This document shows positions 26,971 through 34,785 of a stretch of DNA of 64,000 bases, in pieces. A program made the position numbers and the translations under genes. The notes beneath the pieces were generated by a model, which had not been told where the DNA came from, ran no database searches, and saw only the letters and a list, made by a program, of their open reading frames with translations. The stretch is from Thermotoga sp. Ku-13t (GTDB taxonomy: Bacteria > Thermotogota > Thermotogae > Thermotogales > DSM-5069). The DNA lies in the NCBI RefSeq assembly GCF_011057685.1, contig NZ_LNFY01000011.1:234406-298405 (forward strand), read 5' to 3'. How positions within the stretch are numbered: position 1 is the first letter of the stretch; every line of letters starts with the position of its first letter.

Positions 26971-27359
26971 CACCTTGACCTCCTCTGTCTATCTTTTGGA
27001 ACCACACACACGGCCACAGCCTTCGCGACCAGCAAAGGTGGATCGAGCACGTCGCAGGCTGAGGGTTGTTCTGGAATCTGTGCACTGGTGATCACCTTGT
27101 AAACTTCAAACTTCATCTTTCGCGAGGTGTTACCAACTTCGACGATTTCACCGTACACTTCGAGAAAATCTCCCGCGAGCACGGGCTTGAGGAACTCCAC
27201 ACTCTCGTAGGCTCTCAACAAACCTTCATCGCCGTCGTGCCTGATCAGAAGCTCCGTCGCAACGTCTCCCATGAGTTGCAATATCTTTGCACCGTCGACC
27301 AACCCTCCCGCGTAATGTGCATCGTGCTCGCTCATGCGTACCCTCAGCATTGCCTTCAT
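26970..27359 (-). CDS. kal: 3-aminobutyryl-CoA ammonia-lyase
   Basis: A 129-residue single hot-dog-fold protein. Kal deaminates 3-aminobutyryl-CoA to crotonyl-CoA, the step after Kce in the lysine fermentation pathway. The sequence begins [23 protein letters not shown] and contains [19 protein letters not shown], typical of the family, which descends from thioesterase-like hot-dog proteins. It overlaps the start of kce by about one base, so the two enzymes are made together. The pathway genes for the first steps (lysine 2,3-aminomutase, beta-lysine mutase, dehydrogenase) are not in this window. Confidence 0.85.
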   Translation of the reverse strand: MKAMLRVRMSEHDAHYAGGLVDGAKILQLMGDVATELLIRHDGDEGLLRAYESVEFLKPVLAGDFLEVYGEIVEVGNTSRKMKFEVYKVITSAQIPEQPSACDVLDPPLLVAKAVAVCVVPKDRQRRSR

Positions 27360-27369
27360 CGAAACTCAC

Positions 27370-29445
27370 CTACCCCTTCTTGAGGAAAAGCCCTGATTTC
27401 TCTCTCAAGAGCTTGACGAAAGCTTCGGCCAGATGCGGATCGAATTGAGAACCGCTACAACGTTCGATCTCCAAGATCGCTTCTTCGAGCGTCATAGCTC
27501 TCTTGTAAGGTCTGTTGGTGGTCATGGCGTCGAAGGCATCGGCCACAGCCAGGATTCTCGATTCGAACGGTATCGCATCAGCCATAAGGCCATCGGGATA
27601 ACCTTTTCCATCGTAACGCTCGTGGTGGTGCCTTGCGATCTTCGCGATCTCTTCCAATCCCGCCTCGTTCAGTAGCTCGAAGCTTTTGACTGGATGTATC
27701 TTCACAAGCTCGTACTCTTCAACCGAGAGCAAACCATTCTTGCTCAGAATCTGTTGTGGCACGAAGATCTTGCCCACATCGTGTACCATGCCCGCCCAGA
27801 ACAGACGTCTTATGATACTCCTGTCGAGCCCGAGACTTTCTGCAAACAGACTCGCGTAACGCGCAACGTTTTCAGAGTGACCCCTTGTGTAGTAATCGTA
27901 GTACTCGAGCGCCTTGACGACGACGCTCAGAAGCCTTTTCTGGAATATCCCTTGCTCTCTCATGTAGCTTCTCAGAGAGAGCAGCGTGGCAATGAAGCGT
28001 GCGAACTTCTCAACGTACTGTTTCTCAACAGCGCTCACACCCTCAGAAGAATAGAGCAGAACACCGTGCACAGTGTCTTGAGAAGTGATCGGTACGAATT
28101 CAGCGCCAGATGGTTCTTTCTTAGCACAAAACTGTGCGAGCGTTTTCAGAATTTCGGCACGCGCGGACTCAGACGTGAAATCGAAACTTTCATCGATCCT
28201 CTGAATCACCGGATCTTTTTCGTTCGTGAAACACACCAGCGTTCTGCCAGGTTCACTGACAGATCTCAGTACAACTCCAGCGGTCCTGGAAGCTGGCAAA
28301 TAATCCTTGAACGTCTTCAGAACCGACAGCAGGAACTCCTTTTCCTGGATCGTTTCGAAGGTCAATCTGTTGGTCAGATCGAGAACGTCCTGGAAACCCT
28401 TCTGGAAACGTTCCGCCTCCTTTGTCTTTTCCTCCAGCTGCTTGTTGAGGTTCATCAGTTCCTGGTTCATCGTTCCGAGTTCCTCGTTCGTCGCTCTGAG
28501 TTCTTGGTTCATGGCGTCGAGTTCCTGGTTGGCCGCCTGCAGTTCCTGGTTCATCGCCTCGATCTCTTCGTAGGAAGCTTGAAGTTCTTCGTTCTTCTTC
28601 CTCAATTCCTCCGTGCGCAGGGTGACCAGACGCTCCAAACGTTTGTTGATGAGAATCAGAACCATGAAAATTGAGAAAGTACCCACCGAGCCGATCAGTA
28701 TGACCCACCACAACCAGGCCGGAACGAAAAACCTGGGCTTGACGAAGAGGTTGATGATCCTCTCTATCTCTCCCTTCGCCAATCGGTCTAGGGCCGCGTT
28801 GAACTTTTCCACGAGCTGTGGTTTCGTTCGGGCAAAGGCAAAGTACGCCCATTCGACAGAAACTGGTGGCAAACTTTCGAACAAATGATAGAGATCGTGC
28901 TTTATGAGATAGTAACTCGCCGTGAGATCTTCCATGAGGAAAGCGTCTATTTCTCTGTTTTCAACGGCCTGGATCAGCTGCTCGAAACTTTCGAAGCGTT
29001 TGAACATGATCGAAGGGTTCTTCTGTCTCAAAAGGATTTCGTTCGCATCGCCTTCGATGACCCCCACAACGAAAGCGCTCAGATCTTTGAAATCTTTCAC
29101 TTTCAGCTCTTTCCTGAGCCACACGAGACTTTGAATTTTCAGGATGGGTTTCGAGAACAAAAATATCTTCTCTCTTTCTGGCGTTTTGAAGATCAGATTG
29201 ATCATGTCTGCCTGTCCCGTTTCCACGAATTTCAGAGCTTCAGAGAAAGGCATCAATTCGACGTCGAACCTCAGATCCGAAGCCTTCTCTATAGCTTTCA
29301 GTATTTCCACCGAGATACCCACCACTTCTTGCCGCTCGTTTCTGTAAATGAACGGAGGGTAGAAATCACCGCTGACGAACCTCACCTGCTCGCAGAAACA
29401 AAGCGTAGCGAAGAGAAGACAGAACAACGCAACCGCCCTTTTCAC
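27370..29445 (-). CDS. Membrane HD-GYP phosphodiesterase with SBP3 sensor domain
   Basis: A 691-residue signalling protein. In order: a signal/anchor (VALFCLLFATLCFC), a periplasmic amino-acid-binding-type SBP3 domain (about 20-240), one transmembrane helix (WLWWVILIGSVGTFSIFMVLI), a polar coiled coil with regular heptads (about 285-345), a GAF-like domain (about 350-500) and an HD-GYP domain at the C-terminus. HD-GYP motifs are intact: GHSENVARY, HDVGK, HHERYDGKGYPDG and RILAVADAFDAMT. Such domains hydrolyse c-di-GMP. The binding domain suggests that an amino acid or similar small molecule is the signal. GTG 29445 is chosen over an upstream ATG at 29484 because GGGGGAT precedes it and the signal peptide then starts properly. 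It lies 10 nt upstream of kal. Confidence 0.88.
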   Translation of the reverse strand: MKRAVALFCLLFATLCFCEQVRFVSGDFYPPFIYRNERQEVVGISVEILKAIEKASDLRFDVELMPFSEALKFVETGQADMINLIFKTPEREKIFLFSKPILKIQSLVWLRKELKVKDFKDLSAFVVGVIEGDANEILLRQKNPSIMFKRFESFEQLIQAVENREIDAFLMEDLTASYYLIKHDLYHLFESLPPVSVEWAYFAFARTKPQLVEKFNAALDRLAKGEIERIINLFVKPRFFVPAWLWWVILIGSVGTFSIFMVLILINKRLERLVTLRTEELRKKNEELQASYEEIEAMNQELQAANQELDAMNQELRATNEELGTMNQELMNLNKQLEEKTKEAERFQKGFQDVLDLTNRLTFETIQEKEFLLSVLKTFKDYLPASRTAGVVLRSVSEPGRTLVCFTNEKDPVIQRIDESFDFTSESARAEILKTLAQFCAKKEPSGAEFVPITSQDTVHGVLLYSSEGVSAVEKQYVEKFARFIATLLSLRSYMREQGIFQKRLLSVVVKALEYYDYYTRGHSENVARYASLFAESLGLDRSIIRRLFWAGMVHDVGKIFVPQQILSKNGLLSVEEYELVKIHPVKSFELLNEAGLEEIAKIARHHHERYDGKGYPDGLMADAIPFESRILAVADAFDAMTTNRPYKRAMTLEEAILEIERCSGSQFDPHLAEAFVKLLREKSGLFLKKG
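28457..28603 (-). repeat. 21-bp tandem repeat encoding coiled-coil heptads
   Basis: Five clean 21-bp units begin at 28457, 28478, 28499, 28520 and 28541, with two degenerate copies to 28603. Each unit reads close to AGTTCCTGGTTCATCGCCTC on the + strand and encodes one heptad such as MNQELQA, ANQELDA, MNQELRA or TNEELGT. It sits between the transmembrane helix and the GAF domain of the HD-GYP protein. Confidence 0.85.
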
Positions 29446-29516
29446 CGTCGATCCCCCATTTGTCCCGCATTCAACACCTTTCAAATTTTATTTTACAACA
29501 CGTGTACGGAGAACTG

Positions 29517-29525
29517 TGGTAGAAT
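29517..29525 (+). promoter_or_regulatory. Candidate extended -10 for ccdA
   Basis: TGGTAGAAT (29517-29525) is an extended -10 (TGn plus TAGAAT) about 38 nt before the ccdA start, in the divergent gap with the HD-GYP gene. No good -35 is at 17 nt; TTTACA at 29492-29497 is too far (22 nt). Confidence 0.45.
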
Positions 29526-29562
29526 ATTTCCGACAAAAAAAGTCCAAAAACGGGGGTAACGA

Positions 29563-30213
29563 GTGATGGTGATCACGCTCACCCAGGTGGATGTCTGGAC
29601 GGCTTTAGCTCACGGTTTCGTATCCTTTCTGAGCCCGTGCGCTTTGCCACTGCTTCCATCTTTCCTCGCACTGCTGTTCTACGATAAGAAAAGCGCACTC
29701 TTGAGGATTATCGGCTTTTTCTTGGGCCTTTCTGCCACGTTCGCGAGTTTGGGGGCCCTGTCTGGAACGCTCGGTGGTTTCTTCGATAAAAACCTGCTCC
29801 GTTACATCGCAGGCGCACTGGTCATCGTTATGTCGGTTCTGTTTCTGCTTCAAATACAGCTCTTCAAACCGAGGGCCGTCAAGCTCAACAGGTTCAAAGC
29901 GGGTGGAATCTTCTCAGGTATCGGTCTGGGGCTCGGTGTGGGACTGGTGTGGATTCCCTGTGCGAGTCCGGTGCTCGCATCCATCCTTGCCATCGCTGCC
30001 ACCAAAGGCACAGCGTTGAGAGGAGCGCTGTTACTCTTCATCTACTCGCTTGGTATCTCTATACCGTTTTTGACGATCGGAGGGATCTTATCGAAGCTTC
30101 TGAGCAGGGTGAGTTTCAAAACCCCTCTGTGGGAAAGGGTATTGAAGTACGCAACGAGCGTTCTACTTTTAGTCCTTGGGCTGCTCATTCTCACAGGAAA
30201 CGCATTCGTATGA
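29563..30213 (+). CDS. ccdA: CcdA-type thiol:disulfide transmembrane reductase
   Basis: A 216-residue membrane protein with about six helices. It carries electrons from cytoplasmic thioredoxin to extracytoplasmic thiol proteins. The paired cysteines lie in FLSPCALPLLPS and VWIPCASPVLAS, the exact CcdA/DsbD signature positions, each next to prolines in a helix break. It begins at GTG 29563 (or ATG 29566) after GGGGG. The next gene, 13 nt later, is an exported thioredoxin-like protein, the natural electron acceptor. Confidence 0.9.
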   Translation: MMVITLTQVDVWTALAHGFVSFLSPCALPLLPSFLALLFYDKKSALLRIIGFFLGLSATFASLGALSGTLGGFFDKNLLRYIAGALVIVMSVLFLLQIQLFKPRAVKLNRFKAGGIFSGIGLGLGVGLVWIPCASPVLASILAIAATKGTALRGALLLFIYSLGISIPFLTIGGILSKLLSRVSFKTPLWERVLKYATSVLLLVLGLLILTGNAFV

Positions 30214-30226
30214 GAGGAGTGATCGT

Positions 30227-30892
30227 ATGAAAAGATTTTCGGTGATCCTTTTCACACTTGTTGCCATCTTCAGTCTCGCACAGGGTGTTCTTCTGAACGA
30301 TGTGGACGTTGCGGCGAAACTGGCGAGGATCGAACAGAAAAAACTGGCGATCGTTTTCACTACTCAAACCTGTCCGTACTGTGTGAAGCTCAAGAACGAA
30401 ACGCTCACCGACAAAACCGTGAAACAGCTGATCATGGCGAACTTCATCTTCGTCGAGGCTATGTACGACACCAGGAAAACCACGAACATCTTCGGCCAAT
30501 CGATGAATTACGCTCAACTTTTTGATTATTTCAACGTCAGTGGAGTTCCGACCACATGGTTTTTGACCAGCGAGGCCACGCCACTGGTGTACCTACCCGG
30601 TTACGCTCCGGCGAACGTGTTCGCCCAGGTATTGAGGTACGTTTATCAGGAAATCAAGGAGGACTTCTCACAGTATGCGAAGAAGAAGGACGATTTTATG
30701 GGTGAGAAAAAACTCTTGAAGGTGACAGCAGAAGAAGCTGACTTCGTTTTGAAGAACGATCCAAATGCTATACTTGTCGATTCGTCCATCGACAAACCCG
30801 ATATCTTCAAAGTTCATATCGCTAAAAACGAAGACATTGCGAACAGACTCTTAGAACTTGGCGTTTTTCGAGTACTTTTGATCACTGATTGA
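30227..30892 (+). CDS. Exported thioredoxin-like protein
   Basis: A 221-residue protein with signal peptide FSVILFTLVAIFSLAQG. A thioredoxin fold follows, with active site TCPYC (CxxC) at about residues 45-50 and the cis-Pro region SGVPTTWFL. The C-terminal 60 residues (after about 155) form an extra domain with no cysteine. The partner is the CcdA protein encoded just upstream, so the pair forms a periplasmic reducing system. The ATG at 30227 with GAGAGGAGTG upstream is the start; the frame is open further upstream but that part lies inside ccdA. The last 11 nt overlap the convergent gene. Confidence 0.88.
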   Translation: MKRFSVILFTLVAIFSLAQGVLLNDVDVAAKLARIEQKKLAIVFTTQTCPYCVKLKNETLTDKTVKQLIMANFIFVEAMYDTRKTTNIFGQSMNYAQLFDYFNVSGVPTTWFLTSEATPLVYLPGYAPANVFAQVLRYVYQEIKEDFSQYAKKKDDFMGEKKLLKVTAEEADFVLKNDPNAILVDSSIDKPDIFKVHIAKNEDIANRLLELGVFRVLLITD

Positions 30893-31604
30893 TCTTGTCA
30901 GTTTCTTTTCCTTTGGGGGCCTGTCTGGCCCTCTTTCGAAAATTCAGAGACAGTCCGAAAACGAAAAGGATCAACCAAACGAAGAACAGCGCAAAAACGA
31001 TCGGTTGACTCTCGAACAGCTTTGACACTTCCTGTTTGGGGCTTTTCGCGATCCACACGTACAACCAGCCGACGGCAGAGAAGGCTAGAAGATAACTCGC
31101 AACAAGCAAAGATATGACAGCCAGCACCTGTGCACTCTTTTTAACTGCTATCAGTCCGCAGATCACTCCGAGGGCGATCCCCACTCCAATTGGGATCAGT
31201 ATGTTGAGATCTAGCTGACCTAAGGTACCGAGATGTCTCTCTCGAATTACAAGTTGAGTCACGAAATAGCCCAGCGCCCCACCGGCAAGAAAGCCTGCAA
31301 GAAACACGAAGATTTTGTACAGACCGTACAGCACAGCTCCGCACAGAAGTCCAAGGACGACCACGAAGATGAGATTCAGTGTATAGTTTTCGAGCAATTT
31401 TTGCTGTATGCCCTTCAAGAACTCCACTTTGCCCATCCACTCGATGAGCATAGGGCTGACGAAAAATCCGCCGAGCATGAAACCGAGCATCGGCATGAGG
31501 ATGTTCTCCAAATATTTCGCGGCCAGGACGACGAAGACGCTTATGGGTACGACGAGGTACCAGAGTTCGAGAACCACGTGAGGTTTGAGAAATTCTAAAT
31601 TCAC
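30882..31604 (-). CDS. Polytopic membrane protein (DUF4203-like)
   Basis: A 240-residue protein with about seven or eight hydrophobic helices rich in Gly and Ala, such as MLGFMLGGFFVSPML, IFVVVLGLLCGAVLYGLYK and FLAGFLAGGALGYFV. The alternating glycine pattern resembles the DUF4203/TMEM198 family of unknown function; the assignment is weak. A basic cytoplasmic tail ends RKRARQAPKGKETDK. GTG 31604 is chosen because GGGGGATGA lies upstream. It is convergent with, and overlaps, the thioredoxin-like gene. Confidence 0.6.
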   Translation of the reverse strand: MNLEFLKPHVVLELWYLVVPISVFVVLAAKYLENILMPMLGFMLGGFFVSPMLIEWMGKVEFLKGIQQKLLENYTLNLIFVVVLGLLCGAVLYGLYKIFVFLAGFLAGGALGYFVTQLVIRERHLGTLGQLDLNILIPIGVGIALGVICGLIAVKKSAQVLAVISLLVASYLLAFSAVGWLYVWIAKSPKQEVSKLFESQPIVFALFFVWLILFVFGLSLNFRKRARQAPKGKETDKINQ

Positions 31605-31649
31605 ACGCTCATCCCCCTTGCACACTTTTATTTTATCAGAATGTCGTAG

Positions 31650-31655
31650 TAGAAT
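31650..31655 (+). promoter_or_regulatory. Candidate -10 close to the SRPBCC start
   Basis: TAGAAT at 31650-31655 lies only 8 nt before the GTG at 31663, in the divergent gap with the membrane protein. If used, transcription would begin at or next to the start codon. The upstream T-rich tract (31626-31636) gives no clear -35. Confidence 0.35.
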
Positions 31656-31662
31656 TGTTCTG

Positions 31663-32115
31663 GTGCTGCGTATGCTTCAAACTGTGAAGATGCACTTCGT
31701 GGAACATTTCAAAGTGCCTGTGGAAAAGTTGTGGAACATCCTCGTCTGCCCGAACGGCTGGGATCCGTGGTTCACGGACGGCATGAGGATGGAGCTCTTC
31801 GAAGGCGGGCAGATCCACTTTCGATGGAAGAGGATCACGGCAGACGAGGTGGTCGAGGACCGTGGCGTTGTGGTGTTCATGCAGCCACTGAAAGTTTTCG
31901 AATTCTGGTGGTACGAATACGAAGACGGTTTCAGATCGAGGGTGAAGATGACGTTCACGCCGGATGGAAACGAAGGAACCTGGTTGAAGGTCGAGGACTC
32001 CGTTCTCATCGACGGTGAGAGGGAACTGCCGATCGCTCTCGGTTGTGCTTACGGCTGGGGACAGATGCTCTGCCTGGCAAAAGCTTACGCCGAGCGCGGT
32101 TTGATCCTCATTTAA
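31663..32115 (+). CDS. SRPBCC (AHSA1-type) domain protein
   Basis: A 150-residue protein of the START/Bet v1-like SRPBCC fold, with patterns VEHFKVPVEKLWNILVCPNGWDPWFTDGM, quoted by its ends, FRWKRITADE and the C-terminal GWGQMLCLAKAY helix. Members of this fold bind hydrophobic ligands or act as Hsp90 ATPase activators; no specific role can be given. The start is uncertain: GTG 31663 or ATG 31672, neither with a good Shine-Dalgarno. A -10-like TAGAAT lies just upstream. Confidence 0.65.
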   Translation: MLRMLQTVKMHFVEHFKVPVEKLWNILVCPNGWDPWFTDGMRMELFEGGQIHFRWKRITADEVVEDRGVVVFMQPLKVFEFWWYEYEDGFRSRVKMTFTPDGNEGTWLKVEDSVLIDGERELPIALGCAYGWGQMLCLAKAYAERGLILI

Positions 32116-32198
32116 GACGTATTAACCATTCGGCAAAATTGTTTGGGTAGCATAATATATGAGAGATCCACGAACGAACCGATCAGGAGGTGGTGCAG

Positions 32199-32414
32199 AT
32201 GCCGTTCTACAGGTACGTGTGTGAGAAATGCGGCTCTGAGAAGCGAGTCTTCCACGGCATGAACGAAACTCCTTCCATCGTTTGCGACTGTGGTGCGCAG
32301 ATGAAACGATCCATAGGCAGGGTCGCCGTGGTGTTCAAAGGTAGTGGCTTCTACGTCACCGACAACAGAAAGAACGAAAGCAAGAAAGAGGAGAAAAGCG
32401 AAGAAGCTGCGTGA
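32199..32414 (+). CDS. FmdB family zinc-ribbon protein
   Basis: A 71-residue protein. The N-terminal zinc ribbon has CEKCG at residues 8-12 and CDC near residue 31, following the FmdB pattern MPxYxYxCxxCG. A flexible, Lys/Glu-rich tail (NESKKEEKSEEAA) follows. FmdB proteins are proposed regulators but their function is not settled. The ATG at 32199 is preceded by AGGAGGT at 7-nt spacing. A hairpin terminator overlaps its stop codon. Confidence 0.87.
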   Translation: MPFYRYVCEKCGSEKRVFHGMNETPSIVCDCGAQMKRSIGRVAVVFKGSGFYVTDNRKNESKKEEKSEEAA

Positions 32415-32440
32415 TGGGGCAGTTGCCCCATCAAAATTTT
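32413..32440 (+). terminator. Intrinsic terminator after the FmdB gene
   Basis: GATGGGGC (32413-32420) pairs perfectly with GCCCCATC (32425-32432) around the loop AGTT, followed by AAAATTTT. It begins in the stop codon of the FmdB gene and ends just before the ribosome-binding site of the epimerase gene. It may act as a partial terminator inside the transcription unit. Confidence 0.7.
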
Positions 32441-32456
32441 GAAGGAGGCGAAACGC

Positions 32457-32864
32457 GTGCAGGTTAACAGGATAGATCACGTGGGGATCGCGGTGAGGAA
32501 CGCTTCAGAAAGATTGAAGTTCTACACTGATTTTCTTGGTTTGAAGGACGTTCACACGGAAGAGCTTCCTGAGAGGGGTCTGCGCGTCTACATGATAAGG
32601 GTGGGGGAGAGCAAGATCGAGCTTCTGGAACCCATCAGCGAACAGTCGGAGATCAACAAGTTTCTGGAGAGCAAAGGTGAAGGCATCCACCACATCGCCT
32701 TCAACGTGACGGGGATAAACGAAGCGGTAGAACTCGCCAAAAAGTTGGGTTTCCAGCCTCTTTCTGATGCTCCAAGACCTGGCGCGGGAGGGACGCGCGT
32801 GCTGTTTCTGCATCCGAAGTCAGTCGGTGGAGTCCTCGTCGAACTGGTAGAAGGTCATCATTGA
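32457..32864 (+). CDS. mce: Methylmalonyl-CoA epimerase
   Basis: A 135-residue VOC (glyoxalase-fold) metalloenzyme that interconverts (R)- and (S)-methylmalonyl-CoA. Metal-binding residues are visible in IDHVGIAV (His), KIELLEP (Glu), GIHHIAFNV (His) and VLVELVEG (Glu). Length is typical. The GTG start at 32457 has AAGGAGG 8 nt upstream; an in-frame TTG at 32439 lies within the terminator tail. It is followed after 12 nt by the decarboxylase alpha subunit, which supports a methylmalonyl-CoA pathway role. Confidence 0.93.
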   Translation: MQVNRIDHVGIAVRNASERLKFYTDFLGLKDVHTEELPERGLRVYMIRVGESKIELLEPISEQSEINKFLESKGEGIHHIAFNVTGINEAVELAKKLGFQPLSDAPRPGAGGTRVLFLHPKSVGGVLVELVEGHH

Positions 32865-32876
32865 GGGGGAGTAGGC

Positions 32877-34418
32877 ATGGAAGAGCTGATCAGAAATCTC
32901 AGAGAGCTCGAACAGAAAATCGAGCTCGGCGGAGGAACTGAAAGGATAGAAAAGCAACACGCACAGGGTAAACTGACGGCCAGGGAGAGGATCTCACTCC
33001 TGCTCGATGAAGGATCTTTCGTGGAGATAGACAAGTTCGTCAAGCACAGGGCCACGGCGTTCGGTCTGGACAAGGAAGAGCTTCCCTGTGACGGGGTTGT
33101 GACGGGCATCGGAAAGATCAACGGGAGGATGGTCGCCGTCTTCTCGCAGGATTTCACCGTGATGGGTGGTTCGCTGGGTGAGATGCACGCAAAGAAAATC
33201 ATGAAGCTCATGGATTTAGCGATGGAGCTGGGCATTCCACTGATCGGTATCAACGATTCGGGAGGAGCGAGGATTCAGGAAGGTGTGGATTCGTTGTTCG
33301 GCTATGGGGGAATCTTCTACAGAAACACCCTCGCATCCGGTGTGATACCCCAGATCACGCTCATCGCCGGACCGTGCGCGGGAGGAGCGGTGTACTCACC
33401 CGCGATAACAGACTTCGTCGTGATGATAGACAAAACTGCCAAGATGTTCATAACCGGTCCCAGCGTCATCAAGGCCGTCACAGGAGAAGAGATCAGCCAG
33501 GAAGACCTCGGCGGTGCGTACGTCCACAACTCCAAGAGTGGAAACGCACATTTCCTGGCGACCAGCGAGCAGGAAGCCATTGAGATCATCAAAAAGCTCC
33601 TTTCTTACATCCCGCAGAACAATCTGGAAGAACCCGAGTACATCCCCGGGGACTATTCGCTTTCCATGAGCGAAGAGATCAACAACGTCGTGCCTGTGGA
33701 GCCCACAAAGAGTTACGACGTTCGAAAAGTCATCGAGATGGTCGTGGACGAGGGTAGCTTTTTCGAGGTGCACAAGCATTACGCTCGAAACATCGTCGTG
33801 GGCTTTGCGAGGATCGCGGGTATGAGCGTGGGAATCGTTGCGAACCAGCCTTCGGTGCTCGCAGGCTCGCTCGACATAGATTCTTCCGACAAAGCCGCCA
33901 GGTTCATACGCTTCCTCGATTGCTTCAACATACCCATCGTAACGTTCGTGGACACGCCCGGGTATCTACCCGGTGTACAGCAGGAGCACGGCGGGATCAT
34001 AAGACACGGTGCGAAACTTCTGTTCGCTTACAGCGAAGCAACCGTGCCGAAGATCACCGTTATACTGAGAAAAGCCTACGGGGGCGCGTACATCGCGATG
34101 GGCAGCAAGCATCTGGGAGCGGACCTGGTCGCTGCATGGCCAACGGCCGAAATCGCGGTTATGGGACCTGAGGGAGCCGCAAACATCATCTTCAGAAAGG
34201 AAATAGAGAGCGCGCCGAATCCCGAAGAAAAGAGGAAGGAACTGGTGAAGCTTTATCGAGACACGTTCGCAAATCCCTATGTTGCGGCATCGCGCGGATA
34301 CATAGACGCGATCATAGAACCGGTGAAGACGAGGGAGTGGATCGCGAAAGCTCTGGAGATCTGCCGAACGAAGGTCCAATCTCTGCCGAAGAAGAAACAT
34401 GGCAACATTCCGCTGTGA
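32877..34418 (+). CDS. mmdA: Methylmalonyl/propionyl-CoA carboxyltransferase subunit (MmdA/PccB)
   Basis: A 513-residue carboxyltransferase that moves CO2 between methylmalonyl-CoA or propionyl-CoA and biotin. The crotonase-like double domain is clear: SGGARIQEGVDSLFGYG, AGPCAGGAVYSPAITDF and, in the second half, VDTPGYLPGVQQEHGGIIRHGAK and RKAYGGAYIAM. With the downstream OadG-like and biotin-carrier genes it fits the sodium-pumping methylmalonyl-CoA decarboxylase alpha subunit, but it could also serve a soluble propionyl-CoA carboxylase or transcarboxylase. The downstream subunit favours the decarboxylase. ATG after GAGGGGGAGTA. Confidence 0.92.
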   Translation: MEELIRNLRELEQKIELGGGTERIEKQHAQGKLTARERISLLLDEGSFVEIDKFVKHRATAFGLDKEELPCDGVVTGIGKINGRMVAVFSQDFTVMGGSLGEMHAKKIMKLMDLAMELGIPLIGINDSGGARIQEGVDSLFGYGGIFYRNTLASGVIPQITLIAGPCAGGAVYSPAITDFVVMIDKTAKMFITGPSVIKAVTGEEISQEDLGGAYVHNSKSGNAHFLATSEQEAIEIIKKLLSYIPQNNLEEPEYIPGDYSLSMSEEINNVVPVEPTKSYDVRKVIEMVVDEGSFFEVHKHYARNIVVGFARIAGMSVGIVANQPSVLAGSLDIDSSDKAARFIRFLDCFNIPIVTFVDTPGYLPGVQQEHGGIIRHGAKLLFAYSEATVPKITVILRKAYGGAYIAMGSKHLGADLVAAWPTAEIAVMGPEGAANIIFRKEIESAPNPEEKRKELVKLYRDTFANPYVAASRGYIDAIIEPVKTREWIAKALEICRTKVQSLPKKKHGNIPL

Positions 34419-34428
34419 GGTGGGAGCG

Positions 34429-34785
34429 GTGTCGAACACTACAATTTTTGTCGTTGGTATGGGGTCTGTTTTCCTCACCTTCGTCATTCTGTACATCATC
34501 TTCGTGATAATGGGAAAGATCTTCACGGCGAGTCAACGCAAAGCTTCCGGCACCACAGCCAGCGCCGCAGAAACGAGTGTGAAAGCAGAAGAGAAAGTCG
34601 AACCAGAATCCAGTGAACCCATCGAGGCAGTCATAATCGGAGCGGTGATGGCCTACATGAGCTCGGAGCAGAAGGCAACAGCACAGCCAAAAGGAAGGAT
34701 CTTCACCCTTGAAGAGAGAACGATGAGCTGGAGAAAGAGTGGATGGAAAGGAGCGAGAGGATGGCGCGCAAGTTCCGGGTGGTGA
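34429..34785 (+). CDS. OadG/MmdD-like delta subunit of a Na+ decarboxylase
   Basis: A 118-residue protein with one N-terminal membrane helix (GMGSVFLTFVILYIIFVIM) and a cytoplasmic, Ala/Glu/Lys/Thr-rich linker and tail ending with KGARGWRASSGW. This is the plan of OadG/MmdD small subunits, which hold the complex together at the membrane. The GTG at 34429 is chosen with GAGGTGGGAG upstream; the frame is open to 34399 inside mmdA. Its 3' end overlaps the biotin carrier gene by 25 nt. Confidence 0.8.
   Translation: MSNTTIFVVGMGSVFLTFVILYIIFVIMGKIFTASQRKASGTTASAAETSVKAEEKVEPESSEPIEAVIIGAVMAYMSSEQKATAQPKGRIFTLEERTMSWRKSGWKGARGWRASSGW

Noticed and set aside
26164..27102. Long + strand frame opposite kce and kal
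   Set aside because: Antisense shadow; the minus-strand proteins are recognisable enzymes.
29492..29525. TTTACA paired with TAGAAT as a standard ccdA promoter
   Set aside because: The spacer is 22 nt, too long; the extended -10 alone is the better reading.
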